64,000 bases of DNA from Apostichopus japonicus (taxonomy: Eukaryota > Echinodermata > Holothuroidea > Aspidochirotida > Stichopodidae), in assembly GCF_037975245.1 (NCBI RefSeq), contig NC_092575.1, positions 10,923,501 through 10,987,500 on the forward strand, written 5' to 3'. The position numbers and the translations under genes were made by a program. Below, piece by piece: positions 47,970 to 64,000 of this stretch. Each line of letters begins with the position of its first letter. Positions within the stretch are counted from its first letter, which is position 1. Below the pieces are notes generated by a model. It saw only the letters and a list, made by a program, of their open reading frames with translations, did not search any database and had not been told where the DNA came from.

Positions 47970-49650
47970 ACCTTTATTTGCCTTTGGATTTTTCTTGCAC
48001 AAGGTAATCTTCTTCTCGCTCTATCTACTATTTAAGGAAAATATCATTAGAAGCAGTTTATAAGCTCTTATCCATTGCGCAAGCTATCAGTGACGTGCAA
48101 CAGAGATATAAGCTACTCACAATATGAACGAATTTGCACGAGAAACCAGCTGTTACCGAACGCGAGCGCGGCTTTGTGGTGGCGCTATGACTTCTCGTAT
48201 GAAAGTGCATGATACAAGAAATCTCTACCACCGGACGAAAATATTTAATTTCCTATGCACGAATGCAGCAATGTTAACTCTAAAGTATGGTACACTGTTG
48301 TTGAACTTTCACATCTCCTTTCATAGCCTCGCATAGTGAGCTGTTTCTCAGACATACTTTTATGTCATCTTCATCAACGAGGTTTAAAGCAGAGTAACAC
48401 ATCATAAGATGGGTGTGTTAGGGGGGTTGGTGGGGGGGGGGTGGTTGACGTAGGTCCCTTGTGCTACAACGCCAGTTGACCGGAGTATTTAGAGACACAC
48501 GAGTCGGGTCTCTAATAAGGAAATGAGATGAATTTCTGACTCATGAAAATTCAACTCTTTTGCTATTTATTAAGGGGTGTAGAAATCACACATACGTGTG
48601 TAATTACACATACGTGTGTAATTATGCACAACTAACCCATTGCGAGGTGTCTGTGTGAGTTTGCTTTAGACACCGGTTGCATTCTTTCCAATTCGATTTT
48701 TCTTGGACATGTGGGTACAAAAGTGTCGAAATTGCAAATGGAAGACATCAATATGGAAGCCCTATGTATATACCAAAGGTAAATAATAGGCATCATTCAA
48801 CTAATCATTTTATTCCTTAGACAATCCAGTCTCTCCAGTTTCATTCAAGTTTGGCAAAGCGTCGACGACTGGTTCAGAAAAGTGGATCTTATCTGTGCCT
48901 TTTTACTATTATCATTACATTAATAGTATTATATTTGAAATATCTATCTTTCGTATATAGGCCTTTTGTATATCTATTTAATGATTAGAGGATTCCGTAT
49001 CCCGGTTTTATTTTGCCTTTGGGTTTTTCTTGCAGAAAGTAATCTTCTTCTCGCTCTATCTATTATTTAAGAATAAAATAATTAGAATCAGTTTATAAGC
49101 TCTTATCCATTGCGCAAGCTTTCAGTGACGTGCAACAGAGAAATAAACTACTCACAATATGAACGACTTTGCACGACAAACCAACTGTTACCGAACGCGA
49201 GCGCGGCTTTGTGGTGGCGCTATGACTTCTCGTATAAAAGTGCATGATACACGAAATCCATACCACCGAACGAAAATATTTAATATGCGAGGTAACTTGT
49301 GAGTTTGCTTTAGACACCGGTTGCATTCTTTCCAATTCGATTTTTCTTGGACATCCGGGTACAAAAGTGTCGAAATTGCAAATGGAAGACATCAATATGG
49401 AAGCCCTATGTATATACCAAAGGTAAATAATAGGCATCATTCAACTAATCATTTTATTCCTTAGACAATCCAGTCTCTCCAGTCTCATTCAAGTTTGGCA
49501 AAGCGTCGACGACTGGTTCAGAAAAGTGGATCTTATCTGTGCCTTTTTACTATTATCATTATATTAATAGTATTATATTTGAAATATCTATCATTCGTAT
49601 ATAGGCCTTTTGTATATCTATTTAATGATTAGAGGATTCCGTATCCCGGT
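47970..49650. repeat. Tandem segmental duplication, second copy with an internal deletion
   Basis: Copy 1 runs about 47980-48995 and copy 2 about 49010-49648. They share ttcttctcgctctatcta, gaacgcgagcgcggctttgtggtggc (shared 26-base stretch, abbreviated here) and the final attccgtatcccggt. Copy 2 lacks about 390 bases present in copy 1 at roughly 48255-48650. Divergence outside the gap is low. Confidence 0.85.
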
Positions 49651-51479
49651 CGATCCTCTTTACTAGTCTCATTGTGAAACATTGCAAGTTATAGTATGTA
49701 AATCCACCACTCTAAATCTCGCTCATGCCCACCCACTCCCCACTGGCAGAGAGACTGTTACGAATATACTATAGTATACAACACTTAAATATATTACATG
49801 TATGTGCGGTGTAACCTTAACAGTCGAAAATGATGTCAAAATTGTTTCAAAAGTTGCAAGATACCAATCACCCTCCATGTTACCGCAATTTCTCAAAGGG
49901 GACCATCAGACCCTTCCCTTTGACAACATATTATTTCATTCCCCTCCCCCTGTACAAAAATGGTGGTTGCGCCCATACAAAGGCAGATGGATAACCACAG
50001 CTTACAAACATTCGTTTTCACGGCGGTGTAATAATAAACTGACTTCATATTAAACCTCCTCTAAAGCTCTAAAGCTTGATTTTGTTTTATTGTGTTTTTC
50101 CTTTTTTGTTTTTCTTTTCTTTTTAAGGCTATAGAGGTTTCGGATTATATATGGAGGATTATCTATTACCCTTAGCAATAAAGTGTCCAAAGGGTTAACG
50201 CCATCAATCTACAAATGATTTTCTGCACCCATATAGTGAAAATGAACAATTGCACCGAGTTATTAGAACAACAGACAAACTATTATATATAGTTGAGGGC
50301 TCTTCTGGAAAGCAGTGCTTCTGCACTGAGCAGGACTACCAGGCTCATTAAAGATGACAATAATAAAAAATAATAAAAATAGTTGAAGACTATCCAGTCG
50401 TCAACTACTTTTTATTTAGAAATAGATACAAAATTTTACAAATACTTAAGTATCTAGTTAGGTTGACTACATAGTTCCTGCAACGTACATGCGTCCATGT
50501 CTAGAAAGTTATTTTTTTAAATGCATTTTTAAATGCTTAGAGATATATCTTAATAATGTTCTAATTATTGTTTTGTAGCTAGTATAGACAAAGACATTTC
50601 TTGCAGCCATTAAACATTTAAGAGAGGTCTGGAAATAAAAAGCATTAACCCTTCAAAAGTGTTCTTGGTCAATTCGAAAGCATTTTGGAATCTCAGACGG
50701 TACATTCTACGGATTGGTCAAATCTCTGCAGTGCAAGTCAAGCTGCCGGAAAATCTGAGAACACCGCAAATGGTGGATATTATGATGTCTCATGTTTTGT
50801 GGGAGCTATAGATAAATTACAATCTGATCATAATAATTTTATGCATGATTGTCGTGTGCCTTACAGTTTATACAATTTATTATGTTTGTTGATATTTGTT
50901 TCAACTATATTAACTGCACATTAATCCTAAGATTTATCTGGCTTTATATAATCGAAACGTTTTACATACTTCGTTCTTAACATATTTTCGGTTTCGTATG
51001 GTTGTCAGTAGATAGTGTAATCAAAGTACAGACAATTTCTTAGTGATCAAAATATCGGACGAACTGGAGATCATCCAATTGATCAATAGCGACACCTTAT
51101 AACTTTTGTTGAAGTGAAACTTGGCGAGGTAAGTAGCTGTAACAACGGTAACTGACAGTATTACATTTCCTTCAGTAAGACAGATAGCCATCTGTAAATG
51201 TGAATCTTTTTGCAATGGGGTAAAATGAGAGGTTATATTAAAGATTTATCAAAATATATATATATATGTTTGTTACTTTGTAGAAAAGGTCTGAGATGGT
51301 GACGATAGTACTTATCATCTTAGTCACACTTTTCTGACGATAATTGCTGCCTTTTGATTCTTAAAATACTTATTGATGAACTTTTTGATGGTCAAGAGAG
51401 CAGAGCAGCCTTGATTTAGCACAGACATGCGTGAACTTCTTTGTTATCTGATCTCCCCACATGTAATGTGTAGGGAGAT

Positions 51480-51965
51480 GAGATATTATTCTTCAACCCA
51501 CATTAGAAATGTGAGGAAGTGTGTGCGTGGGGATGTGTGCCCAAGGTTTGTGACATAAACTCCTAAACGGCTCGGCCGATTTTCTTCAAACTTCATGGGG
51601 CGGTACCCCAGGGTAAACCCTTGTGTGTCGCAGACCCCCGGAACCAAACGTCCAAAGTTATAGGCCAAAGGTCAAAATTAGTTCAATCATGTTTCTAAAA
51701 CTCCAAGGGAAAACATTGACATGTGGCTGCCATGGGGACCGAGTTCAAAGGTCACGTGGTTAAAGGTCAAATTAATATTTATAGCGCAATAGTATGTCAA
51801 GAACTCCTCCTAAACGGCCGGGCGGATTTTCTTCAAATTTGGTGGGAAGGTTCCCCAGTGTGAGCACTTGTGTCTCGCAGACCGGAATCAAAGGTCAAAG
51901 GTCAGATGTCAAATTTAATGAAAATATATAGGAAACCCAGGGTGAACACTTGTGTAGATTGATAT
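51480..51965. repeat. Interspersed repeat with two internal copies
   Basis: Two related blocks (about 51550-51670 and 51800-51915) share aactcctaaacggc, cggattttcttcaaa, cccagggta/cccagtgtg and tcgcagacc, followed by ggtcaaaggtca-type words. This looks like a dispersed repeat and not a gene. Confidence 0.6.
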
Positions 51966-53641
51966 TATCGAAACAACGAGGCTGGCTTAAATCAATTGGA
52001 ATGGAGTGGCGGGCCCGATTTTAATCTAAGGTATGTATAAGCCTTAACCTCAATCCGATGTTGCGTTCCAAACCACTGGCCGGTCAGCCGATACTCCATC
52101 GCCCAGTATTGATATATTTCGGCCTCAAGCCTACGTAGGTATCGTCTACAAAGATATTAGTACAACCTGATGCATACAATTACGAAAGTACCATTCGTTT
52201 TGTACGTTTTAATACAATCACGGAGCTACAACCAGTTGTTGTAGCTACATGATACAACTATTGCTGACAAAATAACTCAAGTTGTGTAATTTGTAATTTG
52301 TAAATGTAACATGATTGTTCAAGTTAGAAACTTAGTTTCGGCTGATGAAAGAAGAGTTAACATTGTTTCAGGTATCATGGTGAAATACAACTTTTGCCTG
52401 TCCACATTCAACTGTGACAATAGATGTTAGTCTCAAATGGTAACCTACAAAGTGTTACAACGTAAGTTATCGATATATCGAAATGCTTCGAGGAATTTCA
52501 TACGTATGGTTGGAATAGGGCCTACGTATCTTTTACATCCGTCAAAAATTTCATTAATATCCCAGTTTTCTGAGTACGGTTTGAATTGATATAAACATTT
52601 GAAATTAAAACTTTTGTACCAAAAGTGAACTAGAAGCATAGTATATGTAATTCCGCTCTTTCCCAAAGTGATCTTTTATGGTAGCCTACACATTCTTAAC
52701 AATTCAGTTACCGATAGGCCTATATCAAAACGCTACATAGGAATTATACCCAAATTTAATTACGATGCTTGGAATATGTTTCTCTCGCATGCATCAGAAA
52801 ATTCCCTGTGGACTACTGGAACCCTTTTAAGATGAATCGCGATGTCTATAAGCAAATACAACCACCTTCTATTCACTGTTACTTGCAAACCAATTAAATA
52901 TTAATGATGTACACAGCGTGGATTTGCAATAATTGGTAACTCTGATTACATTGGTTTGGTAGATGAGAAGAGCATTTCTTATCGTCCGTATGTAACAGTG
53001 TGCTGATTGCTCCAAACAGGCCTCAAGAGAGAGGGAGGGTCAGGAGTGGCTACAGCCCCAGAGGCCCGAGGTCAATCTGAGGGTCCGGGAAATATGAGCC
53101 GTCGGGAAAGTATGAGATATATGAAGATTGAAGATAAATGGACCGGGCGACATATTTGGCCCGGTCCCCGATCTGGTTCTCGGCACATCTGACTGTATTA
53201 GCAATCAGAGAGGAGCTGCGAAGAAGTGATGTGTTGCTGTAGTAATTTTAACGCAACCACCTTCATTTCCATGTTAAATCTTTTTGAAAGGACTATATTC
53301 AAGTGACAGCTTTCTTTGGTACTTTCGTTTGCATCAATACAATACACAACGTTGGTACGTCACGTGATTAAAGAAATAATCACAACATGTGTTTACTTTG
53401 CATTTAAATGTTGTAGTTATGAGACTTACGAAATATCTTTTGCATCGTTCTTTGGCTATACTTGTTGTAGTAAGAATAAATGGAATTAATTATATTACAT
53501 ATTTAGCGACTAACTTAAACATTATCTCAGTATTTCCGCTCTCTCTTGTAGTGCGACCACGATTCCTCTTTAGTGCTATGATGTATTTACTGGGTTCAAT
53601 GTACTACAGCTATAGAAACATTATATATAAAAGGAGAAAAA

Positions 53642-53642
<1 letters not shown>

Positions 53643-53676
<34 letters not shown>

Positions 53677-53677
53677 C

Positions 53678-53709
<32 letters not shown>

Positions 53710-53713
53710 TAAC

Positions 53714-53745
<32 letters not shown>

Positions 53746-53809
53746 CGACGACGATGACGATGATGATAGTGGTAATGGTTATGTGATACTGATGAAGAAG
53801 ATGATGATA

Positions 53810-53861
<52 letters not shown>

Positions 53862-53862
53862 C
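53643..53862. repeat. (GAT)n/(GAC)n microsatellite
   Basis: More than 200 bases of alternating gatgat and gacgac runs. Confidence 0.97.
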
Positions 53863-55228
53863 GACTACGCGTGCGTAAACGTGCAAATTTGCTTAATCAT
53901 ATAATTGTATACGAACTTGCTGCAAGTAATCATATTGTCTAACATATGCGTGTGCTGGCGCGCGCACTTGTACTGGTATTCAGCGTTTGTGTATATGAGA
54001 ACGGCACGGGTCGTGAATCGAGCGCCTTCGGCTCTAAAGACATTAGGTTACACTTGTGAAGGTTGCAAGTCTATTTCATATTTCCCATTGGAGACCCCCT
54101 TTGACCTCAGTTACCATGGTACCACATATTTGGTAGAAGGTGACATGCCCAGCACAACTGTAAAGCTGGAAAGTTACTTCAATGATTCCCCTTGCAGTTA
54201 TACTACATGATGTCATGTCACTCAGGAGACATATCGTCATATCACCCACCAAGATTGAAGTACACGAGCCGTCTCAACCAGACCTCAAAAGGGATCCTCC
54301 TTCGCCTTATCCTATATGACCATGATGGACATCATAGTACACGTAGTGAAATTTTCACATCATGCATGTTCATTGTTGCCTTGGTAACAGTCACACCACT
54401 GCCGGAAATACTCTTGTTAACAAAATGTTTCTAAAGTCAAAATAAAACCATTACTATTTGATAAAAAATATATATATATTTTGAGTTTCAATTCCAGCCA
54501 ACGACAGAAAGGTCCCGATTAGAGTCCAATCATGTGTATCTTTTCTCTTTCTTCCTTTATTCCGATACGCTCATCAAGTAGCTCCTAAGGTTAGGCTTAT
54601 ATTTTGCTATAGCATAGCTTCAGCAGCTGTTATGATTTTTTTCAAGACCAACGTGATCATAGACTTAAATCAATTTCAACACTCAACTGCAATTACGTAT
54701 GATATCGGATACTACTTAAACTACTTATGTGTTTGTAACTAAACTTTGGCCTAGCCATGTAGCCTTAGTTATGCTACTATGCTTCAGTTCCAAAAGGATC
54801 GATAGGCTAGGCCTCATTGTATTTAGTGTAAGTCAAATGTTAGACTGCAACAAAATAAAACTTTAATCGTCAGGGGTTGTTTCGAAGAATCTTAAACTTA
54901 TGTCCAAAAAATGCATGGTACTCATAGCCCACTAATAACTCACTGCTTGTTGCAAACGCACTCAATATTGCAAACAAACTGCCTGTTATAAACAAATTTG
55001 GTTTGGCAAGAATCTTTCTTTGGACAAACGCCCGGATCTCTTGTCTTCCAATTACTTAGAACTCCAAAAAAACAAAGATGAATATGTTGTGTATTTTGCA
55101 GCCATGAAAAGTAACATTCATTACACGAATTGTATACAAATATTGTTACAGGCATCCTTGCAATTAAACAGAATTTCAAAAAAAATCTTGAAATAAGAAT
55201 TCCATTTCTACCTTCGTTTGTTCGTATG

Positions 55229-56045
55229 CATGGGCGGCGATCCGTACTTTCGAGTGGGGGGGGATATGACCTCTTGACTATCTAAGCGTAGCGCCACCAT
55301 GAGTTGGCGCGAAGCGTACAAGAAAATTTTGGGATTTACAAACCCTCTAGATGGCCGGAAACGGCACTTCCCGAGGTTTCCAAGCGGCATGTACCCAACT
55401 TTAAAATAGGGATATCATGTCCGAAATATCTCATAATCAGGATCCAAAATACTTTTTTTTTTAAAATTTCGGGTGTTATTTTGGGAAAATTGCTCCTGTC
55501 AATCTTGTTTCAGGCGCTAAGTTAGAATGTTCGAGAGCTCTTTTATATTATTCGATGAAGAAAATGGCCTCACTCAGGCTATTATAGGCCTATACACATG
55601 CAATACACAATTACACATGGTTACATTCCTAGGTACCGATTGCTAGGGCATCCAGGTGAAACATGAGATTCTCAGCTATTCGAGGGAACATATACGTGTG
55701 TAGGCCTACTATAGGGCCTATATGAATACTATTAGGGTGCATATACTATATCAATACCGTGGGCGCAATAATACATTCTGTTGTTATAGGGCCAATGAAG
55801 CCTACAGTCAACTATTCTTGCTTTATAAAGACGGTTTATTTGAAAAGATCGCACTGCGTTTTTGGTAGGTGAGAAATGAAGCTAAAAAAGAGCCGTACAT
55901 TCACGATGATGCATAAATGTAGGCATGAAAATATTCTTATCCCTGGCATTTGGTGGGGGGGGGGGGATATGGTGTATTACATCCCCTCCACCCATTTTCA
56001 TGGGGGGATATATTCCCCCCTTCCCCCCCAGGATCGCCGCCCATG
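55229..56045. mobile_element. 817-bp non-autonomous DNA transposon, hAT-like
   Basis: The ends are CATGGGCGGCGATCC and GGATCGCCGCCCATG, a perfect 15-base inverted repeat. ttcgtatg is duplicated at 55221-55228 and 56046-56053. Poly-G and poly-C tracts lie just inside both ends. The stretch 55273-55430 is related in inverted orientation to 31861-32006 of the element at 31443. No transposase frame. Confidence 0.88.
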
Positions 56046-56741
56046 TTCGTATGTATGTCAGAGTGACGTAAGTATGTGCTAATCTTCGTTAATCGTAGAT
56101 TTGAGGTTCTAGTAGAAACGGTTTTTCATTTTCGTAGTCATTCGGTACATTAGCTAATACAATCTTAACCCAACAAAGGCACACATGGACTTGCATGTAA
56201 ACATGCCTAAAGTATACTATGTCTTTAACTAGAGGGCGTGAACGTCGCAGAGTTGACTTGAAAGGTGACGATAAGATTGACCACAGTTCATTTGGTCGGT
56301 GACAGCGACGTGAGCAGGCTGATGTGTTGTTTCGCTGGCTAGTTGGATAAAATCATATTTTCCATTAAAATATAGAAAAGAAAATATTATTGGTAAGAGT
56401 TCTGTGAAATTTCATGTTTTTAATTGGCTGAGTAAGATATTATCACTTATTTACTAAAGTTTGAAGGTAAGAAAGACAGAAAGACACACAGAAAGGACAA
56501 GAAGTAACTCAATTGCACAAACACACAAAATAACAAATAATATACCGGAGGAAATTAAGTTAACGGCGAGGAGAATAATATAGTGATAAGAGGATTATAT
56601 TTAGTCGATATTTTATTATTCTACATCTACTGTGTGGGGTACTATACACCAGATTTAAGTTTTAAATTTTGTTTCCTCTCTGCGGTTTACGTGCCATCCT
56701 TTTGGAACCACAAGCGTTACGTTTTTGAGAATTTGACGAAA

Positions 56742-62761
<6,020 letters not shown>

Positions 62762-62806
62762 GTATGTTGTACTATGTGCATGGATGCATGGTGCAACTCC
62801 GGCTAA

Positions 62807-64000
62807 TCTAATTATACTGATAAATTTAAAATTACATTGGATTATTTAAAATTTTCCCTTTCTGCGATAAATGAAGATATTTTCATCTGTACGTGTCTAT
62901 ATACAGTTCTTTTGGTATGTAAATTGGTCAATTGATGTCATTAAATTATCATGTTATGAACAAATAACAATCATTTCATGTTTAAAGGTAAATTCTCCCC
63001 CCTTTTTTGTTTGGACGTAGACCTATTGTTATTTATCCATGTTCTACTTCTGTGCTCTCTTATACTCTTGAAACACAATCTCATCGGCGAATATCTTGAC
63101 AAACGGAAGAAATAAATATTAGTCACAAAGTTACAGTTGTAGCTTGTTACAATGGTGAGGAGGGGGGGGGGGGGGGGTGGGAGGGACAAGCCTTATCGAG
63201 AAGATCCTGCAGGATGGCGGGTATATAAAGCAGAATAATGGTAAAACTCAAAAAGGTGTAAAGTAGATAAGCAAATTATTTAGAATGGAAACATAAAAAA
63301 CAACCAACCAGGGAAATGGATCTGACTACACTAACTGTCCCAGCCCTGTCAAACCAGCGTACTAGGAGTAACTAACCACGAAAGTAGAACACTCACTGAA
63401 AGTAAACTTTACTAGTCTCTAGCTAACGGGTTCAAAGAGTGAGTTCCCCTCCCTCTGCCAGACCCCACGGTCCTCACAGTTTATGCAGTCTAACTTTTCA
63501 AGAGAGGCTGTTAGCCCAAATTTCTGGGTAGGAGGTCCGTAATGAGGGGAACGAGGAGAAATGTGTCTTTTACATCCATTTTTGGAAATAATTATGTCAT
63601 CATGAAGTGTGGGGGTGGGGGGGGGGTGGGATTGGCTGCTTCAAGAAACTTCTTAGTAGATATGAGTTGTAAACACCCTATGAGGTATGCATGAGGTATT
63701 GCTAGGAGCTAGGCGGGTATGGCTTATGCCATACAATACAGTGATGTACATAAACCTTGTAAAAGGGTTATAAAAAGCCTTTGCTCTAAATTGTATTGTA
63801 TTTATACTTAATAGTTTTTGTTTTCCTACATATGAATATTGCTGTTACGACTTAACTATCATCACTTATTTCTAAATTTTAATTGAGTGTACCTAAAGAT
63901 GGTTAGACAAGGAAGTAGTGAGCTTTTGAGGAAACACCTTACTGTGTGTAAAAACAATATGAATTGTAAACGAGACGTTTCCATGACCATGTTACTAATA
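62807..64000. other. Region downstream of the lectin exons
   Basis: AT-rich sequence with two poly-G tracts (63163-63177 and 63611-63627). I find no convincing final lectin exon, poly-A signal cluster or other gene. Confidence 0.5.

Larger units (their letters stand above)
46100..56741. other. Intergenic region between divergent genes
   Basis: I find no exon series, no long open frame and no recognised protein family here. It holds the elements listed separately. Open frames at 46358-46588, 50685-50924, 53389-53646, 53905-54210 and 54192-54434 have no recognisable domain. Confidence 0.55.

Noticed and set aside
49093-49440. 115-codon minus-strand frame
   Set aside because: It crosses the second copy of a segmental duplication; the first copy breaks the frame and no motif is seen.
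53905-54210. 101-codon plus-strand frame
   Set aside because: No recognised domain; adjacent to a microsatellite, with no splice context or conserved motif I can name.

Overview
The window is animal genomic DNA: AT-rich, with long introns bounded by GT/AG, many microsatellites and minisatellites, short non-autonomous DNA transposons, a decayed LINE and a tRNA-type SINE. No bacterial-style operon, CRISPR array or rRNA is visible. The gene families (Reeler plus many single-exon EGF modules, and a secreted C-type lectin with a Ser/Thr-rich stalk) fit a marine deuterostome. An echinoderm, perhaps a sea cucumber or sea urchin, is my best guess, but this is inference and no marker gene settles it.

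Region 1, minus strand, 46050 down to 270 and past the left edge: one large gene for a secreted, modular extracellular protein. Three exons (46050-45846, 37832-37592, 36894-36812) encode a signal peptide and a complete Reeler domain. They are followed by 22 exons that each encode exactly one EGF-like domain. All EGF exons are phase 1-1, 105-135 bp long, and the reading frame stays open through every junction I reconstructed (about 3.18 kb of coding sequence, about 1059 codons). No stop codon is reached, so the 3' end lies outside the window. Introns hold several local tandem duplications (142-, 152-, 41-, about 139- and 35-bp units). One 382-bp duplication copied a whole EGF exon, and a roughly 47-bp minisatellite carries copies of an exon/donor junction.

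Region 2, about 46.1-56.7 kb: intergenic sequence with no gene I can support. It holds a TTAA-flanked MITE, a tandem segmental duplication (about 48.0-49.6 kb), a repeat with two internal copies near 51.5-51.95 kb, a GAT/GAC microsatellite and an 817-bp element with 15-bp perfect terminal inverted repeats and an 8-bp target duplication.

Region 3, plus strand, 56742 to about 62.8 kb: a C-type lectin gene. It has a signal-peptide exon, a Cys-containing N-glycosylation-rich exon, three related Ser/Thr-rich exons that look tandemly duplicated, and three exons of a C-type lectin domain. A degenerate LINE reverse transcriptase lies in its first intron. Either the last codons are read through the final recognised exon to a stop at 62806, or a further exon exists that I could not identify. 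From there to the right edge I see nothing coding.

The two genes diverge from the intergenic region. One encodes an EGF-repeat matrix or receptor-ligand type protein with Notch-like O-glycosylation motifs, the other a secreted carbohydrate-binding protein. The sequence gives no direct evidence that they work together.
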